Source: Boesenbergia rotunda (Eukaryota; Streptophyta; Magnoliopsida; Zingiberales; Zingiberaceae). From it: a DNA stretch of 64,000 nucleotides. The notes under the pieces are model-generated. The model ran no database searches. It saw only the letters and a program-made list of their open reading frames with translations, and was not told the origin of the DNA. The stretch lies in contig JAGFNQ010009510.1 of the NCBI GenBank assembly GCA_024364735.1, positions 62,001-126,000 of the forward strand, given 5' to 3'. The first letter of the stretch is position 1, and every line of letters starts with the position of its first letter. Of the stretch, positions 22,891 to 34,367 are shown in pieces. The translations under genes and the position numbers were made by a program.

Positions 22891-24075
22891 GTCCCCGACT
22901 AGGACTTAAACCAGACTTATCTCATTAACCTAAACTAAAATCCGTGTCAACACCAAAACAACAATCAGGGTCAGACTGCATCAACACACCGAAGACCTGG
23001 TGAGTGAAGCTGGGCACTAAGACCTGGTCGAGGACTGGGCACCGAAGATCTGGTGAGTGAAGCTCGGCACGAAGACCTGATCGCGGATTGGGCATGAAGA
23101 CCTAGTGAGTTAAGCTGGGCAAAAGTCCAACTGGAGGAGCCGGTTGGCAAAAAGATAAATTCTCCTGAGAGGAGTAGGTGAGGACGCGTTCCCCGTAGGA
23201 GGAAACATTAGGCGTCTGTTCGACCTAGGGTTCGATTTGGGAGACCCAAAGTCAGAACCAAGACAGCTCAGGCTATAAATAATGCTCTAAACTTATCATT
23301 TGTATGCTTTGTATGTCTTTGGAACTAACCCTGGTTACAGGAACAAATGAAAGGAGTTTCTGCACTCAGGCGCCTTAATGGAGTGAGGCGCCCTAGTTGG
23401 GCTAGGCGCCTGTATTAAGACAGGCGCCCCAGTGAAGGGTTAAACAAAGCATTCAAAGCAAACTGCCACGCAAGCCTCTGGACCAAGTCAAGCTAGGCGC
23501 CTGTGTTAACACAGACACCCCAGTCAGCTCAGGCGCCCCAGTTGAAGGGATAAGTGCTGGCCGAGTCTGCGGATTGGGTTTCTCGCAGGATAGGTCACGT
23601 GTCAGGCGCCCCCTTCAACACAGGCGCCCCACTGACCACTATAAAAGGGGGTTCACCCCCAAGGCTTCCGAAGAACTTGCTAATCTCGCTCTCAACACTT
23701 TCGTTCAAGCGCTACGCTCCGACAAGCTCCGTACTCGCGATTTAAGCGCTGATGATGACCCACTGCTCCGAACTTGCAACCTTTCCCGTCGTCGTTATAA
23801 GTTTTTAAATGTTGTAATTTCATTTTCAGCTCTATATTTGTACTCCAACTTGTAAACACTTTTCAAATATAGAATTGTCCATCGTAAACGGTCAAGGACC
23901 GTGGGCCTTGGAGTAGGAGCCGACTGTGACTCCGAACCAAGTAAAAAGAAATCGTGTTAGCGATTGATTTTTTATTTTCCGCTGTGCAATTACTCTTCGC
24001 TTCCCGAAAAAGTTTCCGATCGATATTCACCCCCCCCCCCCCCCCTCTATCAATTCGATCCGATCCCATATTTTC

Positions 24076-25600
24076 TTAATTTGGTTTCTTTTCCATTCTG
24101 ACACAATCCTAGGAAACTATGTTAACTACAAGGAAAATTTTTCTAAGTGTCTTGGAAAATTTTCCAAACTCAAGATAAAGATTCAAAGATTTTCAAAAGT
24201 ATTTAAAAGACAAAAAGATTTTCAAGATGAGTTTTGAAAAGAGAATATTATGTTTTCAAATGATTTTGCAAAGATAGTGTTTGAAAACATAATATTTTTG
24301 AAACGTTTAATAGTTCTTTTAATTTGACCTCCCCCTAAACTTGGCACAGTCCTAGGAAGCTTGTTGACTACAAGTGATCTTCCTCTGAGTCTTAGGGTTT
24401 GATTCAAATGAAAAAAATTTAAAATTTAAGAAATATTTTTGAAATGATCAGTAATAGAAATAAATTAATTTTTTTTTTACTTGGACTCCCCTTAAATCTG
24501 ACACAATTTTAGAAATTCTTATAGATCATAAAGAAAAAATGTGTCTTTAGAGTTTATCCAAATAAAAAATAATTAAAGCAATGATAGTTTTCGAGGAAAT
24601 AATTTTTGAAAAATATTTTGAAAAAAGTTTTTGAAAGAATATTTTTCGAACCGTATTTTGAAAGAAATAATATTTAAAGCACAAACCATTTTGAAAGATA
24701 TGAATTTTTGAAAGAATAATTTTGAAAAATAATTTTCTAAAAATAAAAATTCCAAAAAAATCTCCCTCTGAACCTGACACCTTCTGGCTACCCTTGTTAA
24801 CTACAAGGACCTCTACCTAAGTGTCTTAAGGAACTTTAGTGTTGATCTAAAAAGTTTGTGTCTAAGTGTAGTCAATTAATTTTCGAAAAGATATCTAATT
24901 TTTGAAATATGTATTTATAAGTAAGCACCCAATCAAGCATGAAATTCATTAAAATATTATTATGTTTAAAATTATTTTGAAAATTGATTTTAAGAAAATA
25001 TCCTAAAAATTTTTTAAACATTTTGAAAAATATTTGTCAATTAATTAGTCCTTAACATATCACCCATTCTAAGTGTCACAATACAATCAAGCACGGTTGC
25101 CTTATAGGTGTTTGTGAGATACTTGAATAATTCTTCTCAATTTTAATTTATAGATTGCTTGACCTTGAGTTAGATTCAAGTTTAACAATTTATAATTTAA
25201 AAGTAATTTTTAATAATCGGCTTCCATGTCTTGGTAAGGCATAGAGGCCTTTTTTGGCCGTAGCCTTATTGGATCATCAACCCTTTCCTTAGACAAAGCC
25301 TTTTAAGGAAATAATACTCTTAATTTACTTTTTGAAAGATTCGGCTAGTTCCACTTAGTTAGGTCCATTAAGCCAGGTACACCTTACCCTTCCTGTCTTC
25401 CTAGTCCATGATTCTCTAACGTACTATCATCTCGCTCCACCCTGGTACTAGGTTAGACAAGTATCAACCAATCTTTTGTCCTAACTATCCATTCTAATTT
25501 ATGTAGAAAAGTAAACATGGATGACATGACAGATATTAAAAAAAATAAATGCATGAGCATGGCAGTATGCATGTATAAATCAAGTCAAAACATTTTAATT
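24076..25600 (-). other. Element B interior, between C1 insertion and AT array
   Basis: Noncoding and AT-rich. The minus strand of 25,080-25,540 matches the C1 spacer between gag and protease. The part at 24,076-25,080 repeats a motif with CTACAAGG and CCCCTNAAC at intervals, like the 3' noncoding DNA at 2,526-3,055. No protease, RT or integrase phrase is visible in any frame. Confidence 0.7.
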
Positions 25601-25889
25601 ATGTTTCTAATAAAGTATCAAATTCTCGATTTGATATCGACCGTGTGAACCGACGAATATGTCAACCCACTTTGACATATTTATTGTTATTTACTTGGAG
25701 GTTTCAGTAGGGTAGATTTATTTAGTTTCATAATTGACGGTAATTAATTGGAATTTAATTCGTGGATTTTGTTGAATTAAGGATTGAATTGTTAATTAAT
25801 TAAGATTTAAGTTTTTAAGTTGTTAAAAAGGATTTAAATTGAAAAGAGTTAGTTAAAATTTAAGTTATTATGGATTAATTAAGTTTTAA

Positions 25890-26275
25890 GTTAATAAGAA
25901 TTAATTATGATTTAGGAATTAATTAAGATTTAAGTTATTAATAGTTAATTAAGATTTGATTTATTATGATTTAATTAAGTATTAAGTTATTAAGAATTAA
26001 TTATGATTTAGGAATTAATTAAGATTTAAGTTATTAAGAGTTAATTAAGATTTGATTTATTATGATTTAATTAAGTATTAAGTTATTAAGAATTAATTAT
26101 GATTTAGGAATTAATTAAGATTTAAGTTATTAAGAGTTAATTAAGATTTAAATTATTATGATTTAATTAAGTTTTAAGTTATTAAGAATTAATTATGATT
26201 TAGGAATTAATTAAGATTTAAGTTATTAAGAGCTGATTAAGATTTGAGTTATTATGATTTAATTAGTTAAGAATT
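25890..26275. repeat. 96-bp AT-rich tandem array in B
   Basis: Units start at AAGAATTAATTATGATTTAG near 25,896, 25,992, 26,088 and 26,184, a period of 96 bp. Each unit is itself built of TTAATTAA-type subrepeats. Degenerate copies extend from about 25,740 to 26,460. It has no coding capacity and is essentially free of C and G. Confidence 0.8.
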
Positions 26276-26571
26276 AATTAAAGTTTAAATTGTTATAAAT
26301 TAATTAAAGTTTAAATAGTTACGAATTAATTAATATTTAAATTATTAAGAATTAATTAAAGGTTAAATTAATAAGAATTAATTCATGTTTAAATTAATTA
26401 AGGTTAAATTATTTAATAATTAATTAAGGTTAAATTAATTAAAAATTAATTAATGTTCAAATTGTTAACAATTTTGGGTCTAGTTACATCATTTCTATTA
26501 ATTCAAAAATATCTGAATCATCTAATATTTCTTTTTCATTTAATTTTTTAAGTTTGTTTAATACTTCTGCT

Positions 26572-27420
26572 TTATTTTAATTTTATAACATTATTAAATG
26601 TGGCCTTAATTCTAAGAAATTTATCTTTAGAGTTATATTCAGACGTTATATCATTATCCCCATAATAATAAGAATAATTTTCAGGATTATTAATTAAAGT
26701 TGTAGTATTATATTCAAAATCAGTAGAATTAACTAAGGGTTGACTATTTTCCTTAAGATTATCTTGAGAGTTATCAACATTATCTTCAGTATACTCATCA
26801 ACATTATCTTGAGAAATATTAGTATTATCAGCATTATTGTTATTAGAATTATCAGAATGGTTATTAATTACAATTTCAAAATTATTAGAAATATCCAAAA
26901 TATTATGTTTAGAAATGTTAGAATTATCAGTAATAATATTAATTAACATTTCATTGCTATCCTTAGAGTTATCAGATTTATCAGGAAGTTTATTATTAGA
27001 ATTAATTTTAAAAATTATTGCATTAATATTATGGATTAAAGAATTAATATTCGATATTTTAATATTGTCAATATTTGATAATTTATCATATAATAAATTA
27101 AGTTGACTATTCAAAAAATCTAATTTATCTGAAAAATTAACAGGGTTATCTAAATTATCAGAATGACTGTATAACTATGCAGGAATTTGAAAATTATTGT
27201 GAAAATTAATTTTCCGTACCTTGGTCGGACACTGGTTTTTGTAATGTCTCAGCTTTTGACATTTGAAGCACCGGATGTGGCTCTTATCCCCTCAGACTTC
27301 TGGCATTGGTACATCATTTGCCGCCGGTGGTGAAGATCGAGTCTTATAAGTAGGACATTGGTTTTTATAGTGTCCTCTCTTCCTGCACTTAAAACATATA
27401 ATATGAAACTTAAAGATTGA
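26572..27420 (-). pseudogene. Element B gag-like ORF: two zinc knuckles and an Asn-rich tail
   Basis: On the minus strand CFKCRKRGHYKNQC (about 27,400-27,359) and CFKCQKLRHYKNQC (about 27,270-27,229) are two CCHC zinc knuckles. A TGA lies between them, and a TAG at about 27,178 separates the second from an open frame of 180 residues (27,114-26,572). That frame is very rich in Asn, Ser, Asp and Ile, with runs such as NNHSDNSNNNNADN. The knuckles suggest RNA binding as in gag nucleocapsid. I do not recognise the tail. It does not resemble the C1 gag, so B may have taken or evolved its own ORF. It might be low-complexity drift rather than a protein. Confidence 0.55.
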
Positions 27421-27509
27421 CATAATTTTAAAAAAAAAATACCTGTATTCACCCCCTCAATTCCTGGCGTTGTTGCTCCATCGGCTGTTAGTCCGGTGAA
27501 GAGCTTCCA

Positions 27510-27522
27510 GGCTCTGATACCA
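27510..27522 (-). other. Element B primer binding site
   Basis: The minus strand reads TGGTATCAGAGCC two bases after the LTR end CCTACA. It fixes the minus orientation of B and the identity of its 5' LTR. Confidence 0.9.
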
Positions 27523-27524
27523 CT

Positions 27525-29224
27525 TGTAGGATTGGTGCCGGTCGATAGAGGGTGGGGTGAATATCGACTCGAGCGTTTTGCCGGAATTTCATCGGAAAAC
27601 TTTGTCTTTCTATCAGGGTTAGTACGCAGCAGAAAATAAAGTAAAAGAAAGAAAGACACAAAATAAACACGCGGGATTTACTTGGTTCCCAACCCCCCAG
27701 GGTCAGTACATCCAAGGCCTAAGCACTCAATCATGAGTCCACTAATGGTCTCCTTTCCGAACTTTTCGGAGGCGGAGAAACCCGTCTTACAGTTTGATTT
27801 ACAAGCAAAGATAGTAAATAAATATGACTCGTAAATAAAAAGCAAACAAAAAAAAAACTCGGCCAACTCTGGAAGTCCGAAGTGCGCTCGTCCAAAGTGC
27901 AGCGCACTTCCTCCTGGAGTCTCCTTGGTCTCAGAGCTTCGACTTGAGCGAGTTTGCTTCGCACATACTGCTTTAGCGGATGTGAAAGTTGATGTCCTGA
28001 GATAAGGGGTCGAACCCCTTTATATACAAGATTCTCGAGCGCCTGAGGGCTCTTGGGCGCCTGCCACGTGTGGTCAAACTTCATCCGAACCACCGAAATC
28101 GCAGCATGGATAAGACCAACCCTTCCCAGGCACCTGGGACCTTCCCAGGCCTTGGGAAGCCAGGCGCCTGGGATGGGCTGCCCCCAACTGGGGTGCCCAG
28201 CATACCTTGGGCGCCTGATTCAAGTCAGGCGCCCAGGATGTTCTTCCCAGGTTCCTTTTCTCTTGCGTTTGCTCTCCTATCTTGCCTCCAACTCCAGGTA
28301 CCTGCAAGACAACAAACACAAGACAAAAATACAAATAATTTTAACCTTAACTTATTGGTTCTGACTTTGGATTTCACCTGAAACCCTAGGTCGAACCGAC
28401 ACCTAATGTTCCCTTTCCCGGGGAACACGTCCTCACCTACTCCACACTGGAGAAGTTACTTTTGCCATCCGGTTGGACTTTCGCTCAGCCTTCAAGAACC
28501 CGAATCTCGAGACGTCTGGTCTCGACCCATCTCTACTTCTGTTCGCGATTCCCGCTTGACTAAAGCTTTTGCCAACCGAGACCTCCGGCTGGACTTTTGC
28601 TCAACCTCCAAGAACTCGGATCTCGAGACGTCCGACCTCGACCCGTCTCTACTTCTGTCCGCAATCTTCACTCGGCAAAGACTCCGTTGCCCGATCCCCA
28701 ACCAAGACTTCGTGCTCAGCTTCACTCACCAGGACCTAGTCCACCTAGCTTCACTCACTAGGGCCCAACTTTACTCACCAGGATTTAGTTCACCTAGCTT
28801 CACTCACTAGGATTTCTTCCACCTAGCTTCCCTTGCTAGGACCCGGCTTCACTCACCAGGGTTTCTTCCACCATAGTCACTCCTTTGCTAGTCATCATAA
28901 TCCTGACTAGACTTCCTCCAATCATCAGGTAAATATAATCCCCAAACCTCAAGTCCGGTTTGGTTCAATCCCTTGGTCAAACTGACCAACCTTGGGTTGT
29001 ATTCATTCTACCAAATATCAGATCCTATTTGGCTTAACCCTTTGTCAACCTTATCAAAATTGGGTTTACCCTACCAAACATAAGGTCTTGTTTGGTTTAA
29101 CCCTTGATCACTTTGACCACCCTTAATATATGATCTAACATATATTGTTACTAACTTTAGTATATTGTTAAACATCGAAACCCTAGTGGATGACTGCTCA
29201 TCACTGATGCATTTTGCACCAACA
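27525..29224 (-). repeat. Element B 5' LTR
   Basis: A 1,700-bp LTR, sense minus, that starts TGTTGGTGCAAAA at 29,224 and ends at 27,525. It has a TATA box at 28,018-28,030 and GGCGCC words at 28,036-28,234, including a 10-bp stem GGGCGCCTGA/TCAGGCGCCC with a 6-nt loop. Differences from the 3' LTR are frequent, so B is older than G. Confidence 0.9.
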
Positions 29225-29229
29225 TAACT

Positions 29230-29551
29230 TTATTTTGAGTCCCCTAATTATTTCCTAGTTGACGACTTCGGCCTGGCTGTTACCTTGCGGATAAGCGACT
29301 GAGGTAAAGGCCTGACGAATACCTAGCCCTTCACACCACTCTCTGATCTTGCGACCTGCGAATTGTCTACCGTTATCTGACACTAAGTTATAAGGAATTT
29401 TGTACCTACAAACTATATCATTCCACATGACTTTTATCACGATGACGCCCGTAATTTGGGTGAGTGGCTCGGCCTCCACCCATTTGGAGAAGTAATCCAC
29501 CAGTACTAATAGAAACTTTTTCAGTTGTGGTCTTGTCAGGAAAGGATCTAC
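29230..29551 (-). pseudogene. Element A integrase core
   Basis: The frame contains VDYFSKWVEAEPL (second part of the core, first acidic residue upstream), NLVSDNGRQFAG (catalytic D) and GNSQAEVVN (catalytic E). This is the gypsy DDE core. It is cut at 29,554 by the MITE and at 29,225 by B; both cuts are precise and the frame continues beyond each. Catalytic residues are kept. Confidence 0.88.
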
Positions 29552-29554
29552 TAT

Positions 29555-30225
29555 GGGAGTGTTTGGGAGAGCTTCTGCTAGCTGCTTTTTAGATTCTAGC
29601 TACATAGAAGCACTTTTGAGTGTTTGTGAATGCCAGATTCTGCTTTAACTTCTATAACTTTTAGTCAAAAGCTGGAAGCAAGAATTTGATGCTTTTTTCT
29701 GCTTATGTTTTTTTGCTTATGGTCTAGAATTAAAAGTAGACATTTATACCCTTTATAAATTTATCATTTTACAAAATTGCTACCATATTTTTAAATAAAA
29801 TTTTATATTTTTATATAATTTATATATTTAGAATTTTTTATAATATTTTTATAAATTTATATAAATTTTGTCATTTTTTTATATTTTTATTAATTATATA
29901 TTTTTTAAACATATACATTATTAAAAAAAATTAATTTTGATATAATATTCAAAATATAATAATAAATATATAAAACATTATTGATGGTGTATCAAAACTA
30001 TATTTAGATAATTAAAAAAAATTAATTTATATAGTTTAAGGATATTGTTGTCATTTAACTAAAAATTAAGCTTGGAAGCAATTATTCACCAAACACTCAA
30101 TCTTTACCTTGTATCAGCTTTTAGCTTATATTTCCAAACACTTCATGCTTTAGTTTCTCACTGACTTCAAGATAATCTCTATAAGAATCACTTTTCAAAA
30201 AGCAAAAGTTCTCCCAAACACTCCC
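29555..30225. mobile_element. MITE-like element with 25-bp TIRs (671 bp)
   Basis: The ends read GGGAGTGTTTGGGAGAGCTT and, in reverse complement, GGGAGTGTTTGGGAGAACTT. A 3-bp TSD, TAT, flanks it (29,552-29,554 and 30,226-30,228). The interior is AT-rich and noncoding. Removing it with one TAT restores the A integrase frame across RMDI-VDPF. A 3-bp TSD suggests a PIF/Harbinger (Tourist-like) MITE, though TAT is unlike the usual TWA. Confidence 0.85.
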
Positions 30226-30228
30226 TAT

Positions 30229-30660
30229 GTCCATTCTCCACTGATCAAAGGGATAAGAGACAGTAGAGGCTCGTAGTAGATCAGTTGGACGATGAGCAAT
30301 ATGCTGATGCTTTTGGCAACCTTCACATCCAACGACGAACTTGTTAGCATTTGCCTGTAATGTGGGCCAAAAATACCCAGCCAGAATAATTTTCCTAGCA
30401 ATTGACTGCTCACCAATGTGACTTTCACATATGCGTTCATGAACTTCTTGCATGATATGCTCAACGTCCCCGGGACCGATACATTTCAGCAATGGTCGGG
30501 CGAATTTTCTGTTATAGAGTTGCTCTTCGACCAGCGTGAACCCAGAGGCTCTGCGATGAAAAAGTCGGACCTGTTCAGCACTTGCTAATACTGTTCCATT
30601 GCGTAAGAATTCCACATAAGGTTCTCTCCTGTCAGGTAATACAACATCAGTAGATTCTCC
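30229..30660 (-). pseudogene. Element A integrase zinc-binding (H2C2) domain
   Basis: An open frame contains LYNRKFARPLLKCI, HERICESHIGEQS and GYFWPTLQANANKF followed by CEGCQKHQH. This is the H-H-C-C integrase zinc motif and the start of the core (SYPFDQWRMDI). It lies between the second RNase H and the MITE-interrupted core. Confidence 0.88.
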
Positions 30661-31110
30661 ATCTTCCTAGGCCACGATCTCCTCCTGGGTGATAGGCTCC
30701 TCCAACGTCCATAGTGCTAGGGAGTTTGCAAACTTGGTTAGTTCATCCGCCTTGACATTATCCACTCGGGATATTTTCTACAGGGTTACTTCAGTAAAGG
30801 AAGATTTCAATTGCCTATATATAGTTACATACCTTTGCAGACGCTCATTCCGAACCTCAAAATCTCCTTCGAGTAGTCGGGCCACTAGTTGAGAATCTGA
30901 ATATAATATAACTCGAGTAGCCCTACCTGCTTGGCTGCTTGTAGCCCAGCTAGTATTGCCTCATACTCGGCTTCATTGTTAGTAGCTCGAAAGTTGAGTC
31001 GGATGGATAATTGCAACACATCTTCCCTAGGAGAAATCATTAAAATTCTAACTCCCCTTAATCTATGATTGGATGAACCATTAACGTAAATCTTTCATGC
31101 CTCCCCAGCT
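30661..31110 (-). pseudogene. Element A second RNase H-like domain
   Basis: The minus strand reads KIYVNGSSN (DGSS-type first strand, about 31,100), NNEAEYEAILAGL (about 30,980) and YSDSQLVARLLEG (about 30,900), the archaeal-type RNase H signature found after the normal RNase H in Tat elements. The first acidic residue is Asn here (VNG instead of VDG). Stops occur before and after. Confidence 0.8.
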
Positions 31111-31423
31111 TCGGGTACTGGGACTGCATCGAGCATGAAGTTGACTAGGGTTTATGCCTTGATAGCTATTCGAGGTTGATATTCAATTGCATACCTGCTC
31201 AACTCTGCGGTCCACTTAATCAATCACCCCGAGGCCTCCAGATTCGTGAGGACATGCCCGAGTGGACTGTTAGTAAATACAACAATAGGATGCGGCAGGA
31301 AATATGGCCTCAGCCTCCGTATCGTTAATACTAGCGCATATGCTAATTTCTCCAGAGTAGTATACCGAGTTTTCACATCTTTAAGGAGATGACCCAAGAA
31401 ATATATGGGATATTGGATGTTAC
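31111..31423 (-). pseudogene. Element A RT connection/RNase H part
   Basis: The frame YPIYFLGHLLKDVKTRYTTL, then EKLAYALVLTIRRLRPYF and TNSPLGHVLTNLE, is the RNase H end of the RT block. It is cut at 31,423 by the solo LTR; removing that with one GTTAC joins it to ALIREEGN (34,368 onward). Confidence 0.85.
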
Positions 31424-34362
31424 TGTCACACCCCGAGACCATTAGAGCCGCTGATCCAATATAAAATCGGACAGCATCTCCCCTGTCCGGCGGACAATTT
31501 ACACATATACACAACACACGCAGATATAAAATTGGCCTCAAGCCTCAAAACAGATATATAATATACATGGAAATGAACATATAGCAATGCTAAACTCTGT
31601 AATACTCACCTGAGCTGCCCCCTGGGCAGGCATGTCGCAAAACCACAAACACAAAGTCCAACAGAGGACTCAAAAATACAATACCGTACGAATAAATCTA
31701 ATACAAGCCCACGGTATATGAAAAACGAATACAACGCATGAAGAATGCTATCAAAACGAAAACCAACGCGGAAGCACCCAACCACGGAGTCGTAGGGACC
31801 AGGACCAGCAACTGGGCTCCTCCGGCGAGCTATCAACCTGAAACAAAAATATTACGATGGGTGGTGAGTCCAAGTGGACTCGCGGGTATATAGAAAGATA
31901 TGCATGGCAGAAAAGTAGCTAAAGCAGCTATAAAGAAACAACAGGATACAGTCTCCATAATAATATCAGAAGTATGCGTAACTGAAATAATAAAGAGCTG
32001 TACATACCAGAAATCAGTCTATCATGATCATAATAGGACTCGTACCATACGAGCAAGTGCAGGGTCGACAAACCATACCCAAAGTACATCCTGTATGTGC
32101 ATGTCAAACCAGTGCAGCAAGTAAATGCAGCAAACACAATCAATGCACAGATGCATTATATGCACATGATGTAATGTCATGGTCACCTCCTAACTCCAGT
32201 CAAGCCACCGAGACAGGCAATACTGTGTCGGCCGAGTGGGTAGAGCTGTGACACCGTCAGCACTCTGCCATCACTGCTCCTGAGTGACCGAGTGGACAGG
32301 ATGCTGGTGGAGTAAACACTCCGCCCCATGTATATATGGGGGAGATATCTCTCTCATCTTCTCTGGTCTATGGGAAGTGAAGGGATCCCTGCCTGCTACC
32401 ACGCTCCGAAACCACTACCCCTGATCGGACGAGCGGAGCAGTACAGAGCTAATACACACACCCAGTGGTATCCACTAACCCATGAGTGGCCGTGTGTCCA
32501 TATCATGTGCTGGAAGACGATAGGCTCAACCACAAGGGAGTCGCTGATCGCCGGCATGCAACAGTGCAGGTATGGTGCATGACTAACACATGCAACCCCT
32601 ACCAGGTCATCGACACATAACTCAACCTATCATGCACAGGTCGTATGTAAGCATCATAACCCAATCAATCCTATATCCAGACACACGTGCAAGTAGGACT
32701 AAGATCAACCAATGCAAATATCAGGTGACATGCCACAATAACCCAATCAGTCCATATCTAGACACACGTGCAAGTATGACTAGACTCAACCAATGCAAAT
32801 ATCAGGTGACATGCCACAATAACCCAATCAGTCCATATCTAGACACACGTGCAAGTATGACTAGACTCGACCAATGCCCCCATACAAGGGTATGCTAATC
32901 CCTATCCACATACTCATACTCATACCAATGCTATACAGAATCAGATAACAATAAATGAGACTGTATAGAAAGAAATTCAGATCATATCCAGGGTCAAGCA
33001 TAAGTATCAAGCAGGATAACAAAACGGTAGCAGATAAAGGTCAATATCAACCTACTGCATATATATCAACTAGCCATGCATAAAGATAAAGTGGATCTAC
33101 AGATACAAGCAAGAAGTACCCGCCTCCAAATGGTGATGTCCGTATCAAGCAGAAAGAACCACCTGCCAATAATAATCCGATCAAGCTCCTGTATCAAGGA
33201 TGTATTTAATTAGCTATTACAAAGATATGATAACTAGCTAATTAATCCCCAACCAAACCAAGGGTTAACCTAATCATTTCCTTTTTCATTTAATCTTATC
33301 AACTTAACTAATCGATGCTTAATCAGCCCACATAATTAAGATTTAGGTTTCGGTTAACCCCAAATACAAACACTAAGATATATAATCTGCGAATGGACAA
33401 CATAAGGGATTAAATCTAAAACTTAATGTATCATTTCGTAAGAGAGAACCCATCTCGATTCCACAATGGATTAAGGGTCACACTGATTCATCCACCACTA
33501 GACCTAGAATCCAATTTACACATCCAAGAGACCCTAATTTCAATAACCACAATCCTTACCTGAGCTGGAATTCCAGGATCTAGAGTTTCAGTCACAACAG
33601 ATCAAAACCGTGACTGATTCAAGAACACCTCTTTAGGAAATGGAATAGAGATCCTTACCAAGGTGCCAGCGAGACTTCCCTGCTCAGATTCGCAATTGGC
33701 CACCAAGTCAGTCAGTGTCTTCTTCCCAGCAATCCCCCTATGAACCCTAGATATGTTCCAAGGGGTCGAAATCCCAATCTCAGCTTGGGAGGACCGGAGG
33801 GATCCCTAATCAAACAGCAACGATATCAAAAACGCCCTATCGTATCAATTCCGGGAAACTAATCAAGAATTGATGGATTTGGCTTACCTCTGACCCGAGC
33901 ACCCACTCTTACTTCCAATTCCACCGATTCCTGAGCGAGGAGATGAATCTAGTGGTCGGCAATTAGGATTTCTCTGCGCTTAGGGCTCGGCGTCAAGTGC
34001 GCGCGGTTGAAAAGGAGGAGGAATCGTCGGCCTTGAGCTTGCCGGCTTCGTGTGGAGGAGAAGGATCGCCGGGGCGATCGAGTGGGTGAAGGCGATGGAA
34101 GTGGTCTGCGAACTAGGGCACGCGGGCGAGGGAGAAGAGAAGAGAAGAGGGAGGCGCTCGGGCGTGAGTGGTCGGCCGAATGGGATTAGGTTAAGGTATA
34201 TAAGTTGCATTTAGGTCCGCCAAGTTTGGGCATTTGCAATCTAATCCCTAGGGTTTAGAATTAGTTATCCATTAAACCCTTAAACTTCGTCCCAGAGCCA
34301 GAAAAATTCTAGGACCTTTCTGAAAAATTTTCCAGAGTGGAATAAACGTGTCGGATTTAACA
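31424..34362 (-). repeat. Solo LTR, about 2.9 kb, inserted in element A
   Basis: It starts TGTCACACCCC and ends TTTAACA on the plus strand, flanked by perfect TSD GTTAC (31,419-31,423 and 34,363-34,367). No primer site, PPT or gene phrase is inside. On the minus strand a TATA (CTTATATACC, 34,195-34,204) lies about 160 nt from the start and a pyrimidine-rich leader follows, which matches Tekay-like LTR layout and sets the orientation. The family is not that of C2 or G. Short frames in it are chance. Confidence 0.85.
32664..32880. repeat. 81-bp tandem repeat, about 2.7 copies, within the solo LTR
   Basis: ACACACGTGCAAGTA recurs at 32,681, 32,762 and 32,843. The last two full units are almost identical. 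Confidence 0.85.
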
Positions 34363-34367
34363 GTTAC

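Larger units (their letters stand above)
11641..22986 (-). repeat. H: solo LTR of a SIRE-like element, split by C2
   Basis: The plus strand starts TGTTGGTGCTTGG and ends GCATCAACA. The outline matches B LTRs in plus-strand view (a G-rich start followed by GTGAAT, and a CAACA end), so the sense is minus. The LTR pieces are 11,641-12,480 and 21,610-22,986, about 2.2 kb together. TSD CACCG is perfect (11,636-11,640 and 22,987-22,991). There is no primer site, PPT or gene inside apart from the nested C2, so it is a solo LTR. The TTCACTCACC array and the GATCGGTC hairpins belong to its U3. Confidence 0.85.
3056..24070 (+). mobile_element. Element C1: SIRE-like Ty1/copia retrotransposon
   Basis: The 5' LTR (3,056-4,352) is followed by a tRNA-Met-type primer site, gag, a long spacer, protease, integrase, RT and RNase H, a long 3' noncoding region, a PPT and a 3' LTR that ends at 24,070. 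The order PR-INT-RT-RH is that of Ty1/copia, and the long gag, PPT and 3' region fit the SIRE/Maximus lineage. TSD TTTTC is perfect (3,051-3,055 and 24,071-24,075). The right LTR end reads CATA where the left reads CACA, a single C-to-T change at the terminus. Its 3' LTR contains the 11.3-kb H/C2 nest. Coding frames carry several stops, so the copy is dead. Confidence 0.92.
11409..24070 (+). repeat. Element C1 3' LTR, split by H
   Basis: The LTR occupies 11,409-11,640 and 22,992-24,070; the interval between is solo LTR H plus C2. Joining at one CACCG gives 1,311 bp, close to the 1,297-bp 5' LTR. The right piece holds the GGCGCC words, a TATA box at 23,641 and a long C-tract at about 24,031-24,047 that is only 7 C in the 5' LTR. 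Confidence 0.92.
827..29224 (-). mobile_element. Element B: SIRE-related, non-autonomous LTR retrotransposon
   Basis: Two related LTRs (827-2,511 and 27,525-29,224) begin TG and end CA and are flanked by a perfect 5-bp TSD, TAACT (822-826 and 29,225-29,229). On the minus strand the order is 5' LTR, primer site, an ORF with two zinc knuckles and an Asn-rich tail, an AT-rich tandem array, a spacer like the gag-protease spacer of C1, a polypurine tract and the 3' LTR. Without the nested C1 the internal region is only about 4 kb. I find no protease, RT, RNase H or integrase, so mobility would have needed another element's proteins. Collapsing B with one TAACT restores the integrase frame of A across LKIKL-DHAGG. 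Confidence 0.9.

Noticed and set aside
26572..27114. The Asn-rich ORF as a host prion-like protein gene
   Set aside because: It lies inside element B downstream of zinc knuckles, between LTR and PPT, so it belongs to the element if it is coding at all.
33980..34210. A short ORF in the solo LTR with a nearby TATA as a host gene
   Set aside because: The TATA and pyrimidine-rich leader are LTR features; the frame is short and has no recognisable domain.
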